A DNA stretch of 38,197 nucleotides, from contig JAQGDQ010001494.1 of the NCBI GenBank assembly GCA_030141605.1, forward strand, positions 1 through 38,197, written 5' to 3'. The notes beneath the pieces were generated by a model. It did no database searches, was not told the DNA's origin, and saw only the letters and a program-made list of their open reading frames with translations. The DNA comes from Tubiluchus corallicola. Lineage: Eukaryota > Priapulida > Priapulimorpha > Priapulimorphida > Tubiluchidae. The position numbers and the translations under genes are program-made. Positions 1-11,500 of the stretch are shown one piece after another (the first letter of the stretch is position 1; every line of letters starts with the position of its first letter).

Positions 1-539
1 AGATTATCCAAATTTTCACCCCTTTGTATTACCATGTTATTTTAATAATTTCATTATTAATTTTGATTTTGTTAAATGAGTTATTCTAGTGTACAGTTGC
101 CAATATTTGCTTAGGCATTATTTTATATCTTTTTTTCGAAGACGTTTTTTTCAGGTTAGCTTCTTGTGTAATATTTTTAGCATCACCCTGTCAGAGAGTT
201 ATCCTACTTAGCTGTACTCCAAAATAGTTTTTGTAAAGCATTTAGATACTTGCAGATAACTTAGTAAAAATGTTTAATTAGATTTCTATTTCTTTTCAAA
301 TTGTTCACTATTATTTAGCCAAATGGTAAATGTATAATATCCAAATTATATAATAATTCGTGATATATGCTGCACTTGAAAATGTTTTTGCATTTGCAGA
401 AAAAATTGGCATTTGATCTACTTTGTGAATTGGAGTTTGAATTAAATTACATTGAAAATAAATTGTGTTCAAAACTTACTCATGTTTCGTTTAATTGTGT
501 GTTTAGTCGTTCAGAATTGTTGTCTTGGAAGTAGTGTAA

Positions 540-1060
540 TTCATGAAGGAGGGTAGTTCATGTAGGAGGGTAGTTCATGTAGGAGGGAAGTTCATGAAGA
601 AGAGTAGTTCATGTAGGAGGGAAGTTCATGAAGAAGAGTAGGTCATGAAGGAGGGTAGTTCATGAAGAAGAGTAGGTCATGAAGGAGGGTAGTTCATGAA
701 GAAGAGTAGGTCATGAAGGAGGGAAGTTCATGAAGGAGGGTAGGTCATGAAGGAGGGTAGTTCATGAAGAAGAGTAGGTCATGAAGGAGGGAAGTTCAAA
801 AAAACAAAAACAAAAAAACAAAACAAAAAAACAAAAACAAAAAAAAAAAACAAAAAAACAAAAACAAAAAAACAAAAAACAAAAAAACCAACAACAAAAA
901 AACAAAAAACAAAAAAACAAAAAACAAAAAAACAAAAAGTTCATGAAGAAGAGTAGGTCATGAAGGAGGGTAGTTCATGAAGAAGAGTAGTTCATGAAGG
1001 AGGGTAGTTCATGAAGAAGAGTAGTTCATGAAGGAGGGAAGTTCATGAAGAACAGAGTAG
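540..1060. repeat. 17-bp minisatellite
   Basis: About 15 units of TTCATGAAGGAGGGTAG run from 540 to 796 and about 7 more from 938 to 1060. Two variants, one with GAAGGAGGG and one with GAAGAAGAG, largely alternate, giving a 34-bp higher-order unit. The array is split by a (CAAAAA)n-like tract at 797-938. Short open frames here are products of the simple sequence. Confidence 0.9.
797..938. repeat. A-rich (CAAAAA)n tract
   Basis: About 140 bp made almost only of A and C in CAAAAA/CAAAAAA steps, interrupting the 17-bp minisatellite in mid-unit. It may be a secondary expansion, a poly(A) remnant or a consensus error in a homopolymer-rich stretch. Confidence 0.85.
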
Positions 1061-1256
1061 GTGATGAAATATTACACAAGAAGCTAACATGAAAAAAACG
1101 TCATGAAAAAAAAAAACAAAAACAAAAAAGATATAAATAATGCCTAAGCAAATATTGGCAACTGTACACTAGAATAACTCATTTAACAAAATCAAAATTA
1201 ATAATGAAATTATTAAAATAACATGGTAATACAAAGGGGTGAAAATTTGGATAATC

Positions 1257-2013
1257 TGCCCAGGACATGATAAACTTATTAATAACATCAGCAGATCGTG
1301 TCCACAAAACTAATAATAGCACAAGTGTATAACAGCCTAATCGTTATAGCTACAGTCACGTTAGGTACAGGGCTGTCACTGATTCTCACAAAGCTACAAA
1401 AAATTCTCTAAATTCATAGATGCTTACAAACCATATAAGGAATAAACAGATTTGCAAATTTGCAAGACAAGATGTTGCAGATGTTGTACGCGTGTATCAA
1501 ATTCACCTATCAAAAAATTGGTGGCATAGACAGGCGTTTCTAAAAGTTATTTAATTACATTTTAAAATGGCTGTTATAATATATACAAACTATATTAATC
1601 CTATAACTGTACATACACAATAAAAGATGTACATTTAGAAGTATTTTCAATACTTTCCTGTTTCTTATGAGCAACATTTGTATCAATCAGAAATGAATCT
1701 TTTAGTTTTTTAATTGTCATTTGCATTGCAAACTTACATGCATATGTAGCATATATTATTTGCCAAGAAAAACCATTATACTAATAAGTGAGTCATTAAC
1801 TTGAAGCCAAATTTATAAATAATTACTTTATGAAGTTAACTGTTTCAGCAAATTCTTTGACAACATCAAAAGAACAATCTGAATAGCACGAATCAGATTT
1901 ACAAGAAACATAATCTTAAGAGGTTTTATGACACCAGTAGCAGGTGGAGAAGTTTGAGACACAATAACTAAGGTTTTTACAAATTGCTTTACAATAAAAT
2001 CTAAACAACTAAA
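1257..2013. other. Non-coding AT-rich DNA downstream of the zinc-finger gene
   Basis: I see no coding feature. On the minus strand, ATTAAA-type poly(A) signal variants occur near 1550 and 1705 (TTTAAT on the plus strand) and could end the zinc-finger transcript. No canonical AATAAA was found on that strand here. Confidence 0.4.
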
Positions 2014-2415
2014 TACATATTCATATTCGCAAATATGTACATGCACATGTCTTCACAACTGCATACATATTCATATTCCCAAATACATACATGCACATAA
2101 TGTCTTGACAACTACATACATATTCATATTCCTGAATATGTACATGCACATAGTCTTGACAACTACATATATATTCATATTCCCAAATACACACATTCAC
2201 ATAAAGTCTTGACAACTATATAGATATTCATATTCCCAAATATGTACATGCACAAAAAGTCTTGACAACTACATGCATATTCATATTCCTAAAATGTATA
2301 TGCACATAATCCCTTGGGAACTACAAACATATTCATATTCTCGAATACATACATGCACATAATGTCTTGACAACTAGATAAGTATTCATACTCCCGAATA
2401 CACACATGCATGCAA
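2014..2415. repeat. ~53-bp minisatellite, about 8 copies
   Basis: Units share ATATTCATATTC, a variable AT/AC tract, CATGCACATA and GTCTTGACAACTA, repeated every 50-54 bp with 10-20% divergence. The array ends about 85 bp before the zinc-finger stop codon (minus strand), so it probably lies in the 3' UTR or just past the gene. Confidence 0.85.
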
Positions 2416-2500
2416 ACATGTTATAAATTCTCTCTCTACATCATTAACCGCAAATCTAAAGTTCAAAATCAACACGGGGAAAAAACGTCGGCTACAAGTG

Positions 2501-5500
2501 TTATAACTGTTCTCCATCTTTGATTCTACTAAACGTGTCGTTGTCAACATACACGACCTCCACGGTGCTTGGTGTAGCCACTTGCTGTAAAACTTGCTCT
2601 GCGTGCGAATCCATGTGCGACTGCATCTCACAGACGTCTGTAAACGTCTCACCGCACAGCGTGCAAGCGTTGTGATTATCAGCATTGTTCTGCCACACTG
2701 CATTGTGATTATCTGCATTGTCCTGCCACACTGCATTGTGATTATCTGCATTGTCCTGCCACAATGCATTGTGGTTATCAGCATTGTTCTGCCACACTGC
2801 GTCTTCCGGATTCACACAAGAACTGTCTCCCACGAGAAAATGCTCGATGTATTTCGCATGTGTCCCAAAATCTATCCCGCACTGACTACACATGGTGGTG
2901 TCGTGCGACATAAGGTGGTATTTCAAATCCACGTTTCTGCTAAACTCCTCACCACAGATATCACACGCAAAAATATGATTATGCTTCTTTCTATTCTCAG
3001 GGAACGGTTGCTCTGCTGTTGCTTCCACAGCTGCTCCTTCCGAACTCGCTTTTGCATCATCTTCATCCAAGCGATGTACTTTCATCAGATGCCGCTTCAA
3101 GTCGTGCTTTCGCGTCGACGTTCTCTTGCACACGAAGCACACAAACTGGCCTTTCCTTCTTGCTCTCACATCCTCATCTTCAGAAGGAGGAACGTTAATT
3201 GTCTGAATGTATTCCACGGCCTGAACGTCACTCGCAACAGCTTTGCTAGAAGACGGCGAGACGCCGAGGAGACTTTTTTCGATTGCACAAGCCGGAACCG
3301 AGTTTGTTTCCTCGGTGCTCATTTGTTTATTCATGTGGTGAGTTTTCTCGAAGTGGTTTCTCAGCTGATCTCGTGAACTACATGGATGGCTGCAAATTGT
3401 ACAGAAGAATGCCAACGTAAGATCAAGAAAACTCTCCTCTTCCTGGTCGTTTGTGTCGAGCTGATCGTGCACTAATGACAGGTGATCTAGCCAAGAAGAC
3501 TTACTGGGAAATTCTTCGCTGCACAAATGACAGTTGAAGACAATAGAACCTTCGTTACTAATGCCTATACCAGCTTCTTTAATAGTAACAGGGCTATTCA
3601 CCTGGTGATTTTCCTCACCATTCAGGCTTTCAATGTCCGCTGTACTGTCTACAACTTCTGCTTCAATCACATTATTATCATTGTTGTCAGTGTTCAGTGG
3701 TGTACATTTGACAAGATGTTGCTTCAGAGCTTGTTTGGTGCGAAAATATTTAACGCAATAAAAGCAGCGATGTAATTTCGGAAGTATATGCCTTTCCTTT
3801 TGTTTACTCACAGTCTTATTGTTGCATTTGAGCACACTTTGCGTAATGCTTTTACACACAACTTTGCCAGAAGACGGTTTGACCTGGAAGCAGTAAGTTT
3901 TGCTGTTATCACCAACATTGGCCATTGAGCTTGTCTTCCTTATATTAGCATCTGTTACATCCTGGAGTTTTACATCACCTTGAGTAGAAATTTCATCCAA
4001 CATGGAGGTAGCTGGTATAATATCAACATCAATGGTACGACTCGGCGTTTGTTTTACATTGGCAGGTTTAGATAGACGAGTTTCATCACTGCCAGTGGAG
4101 CTTTCAGCTACAGACGCGCTTCTTTTGAGAAGTTCATCTATTGGACGATTGGAAAATTTGCAAATTCGTTTCTTTTCCATGTGAGCTTTTAACTCATAAA
4201 TATCAGTACAGCCAAACCCGCAGCCATTACACCGTATTCGCGTGACTTTTTTTGCCATTTTGCTGCCTAGTGGAACTCGTTCTCTTTCTGTTATGTTTTC
4301 ACTAGATGAATTGACCGTTTGCTGAAGGGTGGTATCAGAGGTTTCGTTAGCACATTTACGGAAAGGCGTGTTGTCTGCGGTATTGATTTCCGCACAAGAA
4401 TGATTCTTGTCAATTCTATTCTTTGCACTTTTCAGTTCAAGTTTATCATTTTTCACACTGCTGCTGTTGTGCTGATGATATGATTTATTTTCAATTATCT
4501 GCTCATTCAGTAAATCGTTTTTAGTGTTTTCATGATTTCCATTTGCATCTAAAAGTACAATATTAGGCCCTTTATTGTCTGGACTAGCATTGTCCTTTCG
4601 CTCACCATTTAGAAACATTATTCTGGACTCGGCAGCATTTGCTTGTGGTTTTTCATGGCGATCAAGGCTTTCACATTTTAAAGCAATATCTGATTTTTCA
4701 TCATTAGCCAGTTTTGATGTCTCATTCGTCTGTTTGGCTTCAGCAGAATCTTTAATGGTGCCATTGTCACTGCCCTTTAAGACAGAAACACTTGACAAAA
4801 CGGTTAATGCTTTAGACATACACTTCTTGCCATCGTCAACCACTGAGCCTGATTTGCCTGATTTCTTCTTCTGTGCCTCAGTCGCTAAAAGGACAGATTC
4901 TTCACTTTCTATTAATAACCGAGATTTTTTCCTTTCTCGCTTTGACTCTGCGGGAAAATGAGAATCTTTGTCTTTGGCAATAATTGGCAAGGAAGCATTT
5001 TTAACTTCTACATCCCCTGTTTCAGAAGTTCCCTCATGCTTTTCCACAAGTTCGCCGTTCTTTTCAGCTTTACGCTTAACATTGGATATCAAAATACATT
5101 TAGAAGCACTGCTGATATTTCTACCTCTCTTTTGCCCTGCAGTAAATTTAGTCAGGACTGCATCATTTGAAACCATGGTATCTTCATTCGTAAATTCGGT
5201 ATCCATTTCTTTGTTATTTTGAAGCAGTAACAGTGGTGTAGAATGATTTTCAGCTTCGGTCGCGATATTTTCTTCCGGAATTTTCTTTCCAGTTTTCAGT
5301 TGTTTTTTATGGGATTTTGTAACAACAATGCTACCTTTGTCCAAGTCTTTTTCTTCATTGTTAATCATAATTTGTGGCTGCATGTTTAGTTTCTGTTTAA
5401 CCAACCTATCATGTGCTGTTTCACTGCTAATCTTTTGTGAATTTTCACCTGATTTTTCTACCTTTTCCTTTTTGTTGGCCCTTTTCGTCTGGCGCATAGT

Positions 5501-8500
5501 CTCTTCGCTCTCCACCAATAATCGAGATTTTTTCCGAATTCGTTTTCCGCCTGTTGTACTGCAGGATTCATCACTAATGTCAAATTTTCGATCATCAGAC
5601 AAAGGCAATATGGCATTCTTTCCCTTTGCAGAATTCAAACCACTTGATGCAACACCACCAAATTCCTTTTCAACAGCACTTGCTCTATTTTCACGATAAG
5701 ATGGCAACAGCTCTTTTCTAGCCTTCTTTTTTCCAGATTGGATTTCATCATCTCCTTCTTCGATCTTTTTCGTCTGCTCATTATTCACTGCAAATGCACC
5801 AGACTTCATAGAATTGGCTTTGGAATTTGTTTTATTCAGACCTTGTTTCATGCCAGCAAAAAGAAGTTCCTCGCTCTCAATTAACCATTTAGGCTTTTGG
5901 CGTACTCGCTTCACTGTCTCAGTTTCATCACTTTTATTGAGTTCTCCACTACCAACTTTAAGCTGATTTGAAGGAGTTACAGCATTACGCTTGTTCACAA
6001 CGTTTGTGACCACAGGTATTTCTCGATGTTCAGCTTGCTCGGGCATCGCTGACACGGCAACAACATCCTCTCTAAGTTCTTTAGGTTGAACAATCAGTTT
6101 ACTGCAATTTCGTTTTCCGGGTGTTACCATAGCACTGTCACTCAACCATTTTGGTTTTTTACGTTCTCGCTTTGACACGGAAGCATCTCCACTACCATCT
6201 TCAGCACCAATGCTTTTATTGTCATAAATGATAAGTGACGCTTTTGGAACAGTTTTGTTTTCCGTTTTTAGGTGTTCAGCTACTATACTCTTTACTTTTT
6301 CATTGCTTGCTTCATCCAGGTGACTTGCATTTAGTTCCTTGTTTTTACGTGTTAGCTTATTGGTTTCCTCAGTTTCAATTAACCAAAGAGATTTTTTGCG
6401 TTTTCGCTTTATGTTGGTTTCATGTGATTCCAACATGGAGGCATCTGCATTTTCTTGCACATCAGAGTCTTTGGTGACGTCCAACAATACAATATCTTTG
6501 CTTCTACTTGGACGACTTTGTATGCACTTTTGCTCTATGTTTTTGGATACCCGTTTTGACCGATTCTTTGGACTTTCTTCGCTTTCAATCAATATCTGAG
6601 ATTTCTTTCGTTCTCGTTTCGGCATCGATATACTGTTTTCTTCACAACTTTTTAACGCTTTGCTTGGCAAATTATCACTTCTTTCCTTGATAGTACAAGG
6701 CAGCGATTCGCTTTTTCTGCTGCTATCTTTGATCTCTGAGCAACTGGTTATTGATGTTATTTCAAATTCTGTAGCCACTTCATTTTTCTTCTCTACAAAT
6801 GACAGCTGATTATACATGGGTTTACTACCTTTAATAATAGTCTGTCCTGCACTTTCGATAACTTTCCTACTAGGTGTTCGAATTCTGGAAGTTCTTGGTG
6901 ATTTAGTAGATAAATCATTGCTTTGAACTTTGCAATCTGTTTTCGCATGAGATACTGAGACAGTATGAATAACACCATCTGCTTTGGTGGAGCTGTTTCT
7001 TTCTTTACCCTTTTTGCATAAGCCTTGTTTCGCACTCTGCAAAATACCATTCTCTAACACAAAAGACTTTCCGTCTCGCTTTGGAGGTTTAATGCTTGTT
7101 CCTGATTGCAGAGATTCACTCCTTGATTCTTGGGAATTGTTATCCATTACTACTAATGAAGCTTTTGTAACTTCCACTGTTTTGCTGAGATTTGCAGCAA
7201 CACTTTCATGCTTTGGTATTTTTTTAGTGTCACTGCAAGCCTCTTGACAACTGATTAAGTTGTCAATAAGTGTTAAGCTTTGTTTTTCATCTTGTTTATT
7301 AGTTCTGATGTTGGAATTGCTTCTGTAAGTGGAAAGTGATTCAGTACAGGGTGGTGCATTCTTTTCAATCTCACCAGCAAAGCTATCTAACAAGTTTTCT
7401 AAATCTGAATCGTACGATTTGTTCTGATCTGCTTGATCATTAATAATGTTCAGATCATTTTCACACAAGTTTGGAAGTTCACCTTCAATCGGAGAATCAT
7501 GCAATATACTGTCTATCTCATCAGACAGATAGCCTTCATTTTCTTTTGCTATATCAGCATTAGCTCTATCCTCATGTTCGTCATTCAAGAAATTCTTGTC
7601 TTGTTTTAGATGGAAGTTAACTCCAGCTGCCATATCCTTTGCTACTCCACCAAGTTCACTGGATTTAACCTTTTCTAGGTGAGTTTCTTTAATTTTTCTA
7701 ACATTACTGATGTTAGGTGAGTTTAAAGAAACAGGCGAAGATAATTTTACACTATGCAGAGTCTCCGAAATATTTTTCCTTTGAGTAACTTTTTTCAGTT
7801 TTACATCAATTTCTCGAGGTTTTTCACTACGCGATCTGCTTCCAGTTTCCAAAAACGATTTCTGTCGAGCTCCTTCTACAGAACATACCACGGGGTTATT
7901 TTTATTCACTTTCCGCAAATCAGGATGCTTTAATTCCCTCATCTTTGAGAAATAGCTGTTAATGTCAAAAGTCTTCCCGTTACATGCCTGTAACTGAGCA
8001 TTAGACATTTTTCCACCAAACAGATTTCGTTTAGCGCTCGAAACTGGACTCGGGGAGAGGATCTCGTTGATGAGTTTGCGCATGTCAATACTGTCAACTT
8101 TTGGAAGTTTAATAACTGGTCTGTTAACAGCATACATTAGCTCTTGTTCATTCAGCTCTGGAACGTGAATAATTTCTTCATCGGACTCGTCCACATCATC
8201 ATAGATTTCCTTCATCACGATATCCTGCTTTTGTGCACGTCTATTACGCCTACCTGCAGTGTTTACATTTTTTGTCTTTAAACTACTTTTGAGGCCCTGT
8301 TGAGCGGGGCGAATTTTCTTCTTCCTGCCCCGTCTTTCGATTTTCTGTGTTTCTAAACATTTAATTTGAGCTCTTTGTTTTCTTGTACATGAAGTACGCG
8401 ATTTAGTTACAGATTTCAAATTCTTATTGCGGAAGTAATTTTGAACGGTATTTGTGTTATTCAAGCTAACGGTATATTTTTCAGTCAAATTAGCTGAGCA

Positions 8501-11500
8501 AGCTCTGATATGAGAGCTCATGGTTAGAATATCCGGAAACGTTACTTTGCATTTTCCGCAGAAGAACCCGCTGGCAACAACTGGGCCAGATGGACTAATA
8601 CTATCATTAATAATTAGACTTTGTGTTGTTGAGCTTGAACTCGAAAGTTTATCTGGAACAACTGGAGTATTTCGTAGGTTATTTAAACTTCTATCCCGGA
8701 TGGCGTCAAGATCACCCAGTTGAGTTTTAACTGGTGTGGTGTGACTGGTACCTAGTTTGGACACATCTTTTCCAGACGTTTGTTTTTTATCACTTACGCG
8801 ATGATTACTTGAATGGAGTCGATTATTATCGTGAGTAAGGACATGCTCTTCAAATTCTGGTCGAGTCGCAAATGATCGTTTGCAAAATGTACAAAAAAGT
8901 CCCTTCAAACGGCACGATGCAGTGTGTTTTTCATACAGTCTACGGACTTTGAAGGACTTGGAACATAATTCACAGTCAAAACGTTTCTGAGATTCACATA
9001 ACATTTTCAAATTTCCTGACTCTAGTTGATGCGCTTGGAGATCGTTGCATGTAATAAATATTCTACCACAATACAGGCAGAGTAACTTTTTATGCATTAG
9101 CAGCAGGTGTCCTGTCAGAGTCGGTTCATCGGAACATCTAACTGTACACATTGAACAACTTAGACCGCTTATGTCATCATGCGTTTGCTGATGATTCGCT
9201 AAGCCATCCAGAGTTGAATAACGCATCCCACAGATCTTACACGGGAAAGGTAGTTGATGTACGGCTAACGTATGGCACTCCAGGGCAGAATCGGATGGAA
9301 ACGTCTCTAAACAAAAGTCACAGTCACGAAGTTTTCCTGCGTCTACCTTTCCACTTAAGGTGCTTGATAATTTCCGCCTTTCATAATCTTTTAGAGAAGT
9401 AATTTGTTTGCCATCAGCCTGCAAGCATGCGAATAAATTTTGCCCTTTATCTTCCACAGGTTTGACTTCTTCCGTATCTAGCAAGTCTTGCACTTGATAC
9501 GTCGCCTGTTCCATTCCACTATCTTCTACTGGAGACACAATTAAATTCTGTCCTTGGTCTTTTGCACATTGTGGCAGTTCTTTTCTAGGTGATGATGGGC
9601 TGCTGCTGCACCGATGAGCTTTCAAAGCTTTTCGTCCGAGCAGCGTTGTCCCACATGGCACACAAACAATCTTTCTATGTGACAAATCATAGTGTTTTTT
9701 GTATAGGAGCATACTGTGAAATTTGGAGTGGCATTTTTTGCATGAGTAAAGCTGCTTTCCATGCTGATGGTGGATACGTTTGTAAACTTTCACATGCTTT
9801 CCAAAAACGACTGTGTTTCTTTGTTCCTCCGAAATCTGACTGCAATATTCTTCGTGCCTTCTTGCCATCGCGTAGAAATAAAATGTTTTTTTGCAAATTT
9901 TGCAACTGTAACGCAGAGAATCTTTTGAAGTCAAACTCTTCTGCTTTTTCTTGTGGATTTTTGTGTGAGCAAATAGTTTTGATTTACTGGAAAACGACAT
10001 ATTGCATTTGTAACACCTATTCGCCAACACACAAACAAATCTATGCCTTTTTAAAGCTAAAAGCGAATTGAATCCTTGAAAACATTTTGGACATGGTAAG
10101 CCTGCTCCATGTTTTAACAGTTTGTGCTTTCTAAGTAAGGACGGTACGCCAAAAGCAATGTTGCACTGATCACAGCGCGATACTGGAAAGTGGAGGTAGG
10201 AATGATAATTTAATAGTTTTACTGACGAAAAAGCTAACTTGCACTGCCTACACGTAAAACTGTGTTGTTCGCTTTTGCTGTCCTCGCCACGAAGCTTTAG
10301 CAGACACTTATCATTTTTCCTGGTCCCTCTTTCTATGCGAGTCTCTTTTTCAGTGATAATAGGGAACCACTGAAGATGATCCATTGCGGTGTGAGCACGA
10401 AGAGCAGCCCTGCCTGCGAAGCCAGTGTTACAAGGTTCACAAATCTGAGCATGATAAACTTTCTTTGTATACAATGCTGATGGACCATCAGGATAAACGC
10501 TACTTATATGCATTTTAAGATCATCCGCACTCTTAAACGAAATGCCACAAAGCTGGCAGACGCAATGAGCCATTATTAGATGCTCCCTGAGTTTCTCCGG
10601 CGAAGGGAATTTTCCAGGACACTTCTCACAGGACAATGCTTCACCAGTACTTGCGTCGTGCACTTTCAGATGCTCCCGCATTTCCAAATCATTTTTTGAA
10701 ACATGCAAACACCGACTGCACAACAACTTGTTGCCGTGGCTTCGCGAGACTTTCTGAAACAACTTTGTAAACAAAGCGTAGTCCACAGGATGACACTTTT
10801 CGTGATCCTTTACAACGCCGTAGTCGTTGTCGCTGAATGAGCAACAGAAACATTGAAACGTTGTCTTCAAATGGGATTTCAGGTGATGCATCATGTTGCT
10901 CTGAAACTCAAAAGTGCACTTGCACACTGAGCATTGATACACCAGCAACCGCATGTGAATACGCAAGTGTTGTAACAGTGAAGTATTCTTGGGCATTAAT
11001 CTACCACACACCGGACACGTTTCGTACTGTTTAATATCATCTATCAAGTTTATTACAGCCTCTCCTGCCACGTTCATTTCTTGCAAAACCGACATATTTT
11101 TACCTTCACCGGGCAGTTTTTGCTCTTCAACGGTAACATCATCACAGGTGTCGATGACATACGATGGATGATTTTCATTCCAGTGAGCAAGAAATTCATC
11201 AAAAAAACTAAAGTTCAAGTCGCAAACGCCGCAGTAATTTAAAGTTTGCATGCAGTAATGTAAGGACCGTAAGTGAGACTTTAGGCCAGAGAGCTTTTCA
11301 AATGGTTCAACGCAGAACGGACACACGTACGGCCAAGTCTTTGCATGATCTCGTATGTGATGAAACAGTTCGTATTTGCGCAGGAATAGCTTTTCACAAA
11401 CTGAACACTTCGCATGACACTTTTTGTGTTCAGCAACGCTTAGTGAATTCGTGCAATGAATGCCGCACACTTCGCACACGTTCTGCCATTTCTTGCGGGT

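Larger units (their letters stand above)
1..1256. repeat. Inverted-repeat element with ~180-bp arms
   Basis: Bases 1-176 and 1071-1256 are near-perfect reverse complements; both outer ends read AGATTATCC inward. The arms differ mainly in A/T-run length near the inner edge. Between them lie about 360 bp of unremarkable AT-rich DNA and then a 17-bp minisatellite with an A-rich insert. No protein-coding segment is seen. The structure fits a fold-back or long-TIR non-autonomous DNA transposon. Because the left arm begins exactly at the window edge, the true left end and any target duplication cannot be seen. A hairpin-type assembly artefact is the alternative. Confidence 0.75.

Noticed and set aside
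762-963. 60-codon Lys/Gln-rich and Phe/Cys-rich frames
   Set aside because: They come from the (CAAAAA)n tract and the 17-bp minisatellite.
2594-3376. 260-codon plus-strand frame and about 20 others opposite the zinc-finger gene
   Set aside because: Shadows of the 9-kb coding exon. None has a recognisable domain, and Cys/His spacing on the minus strand explains the sequence.
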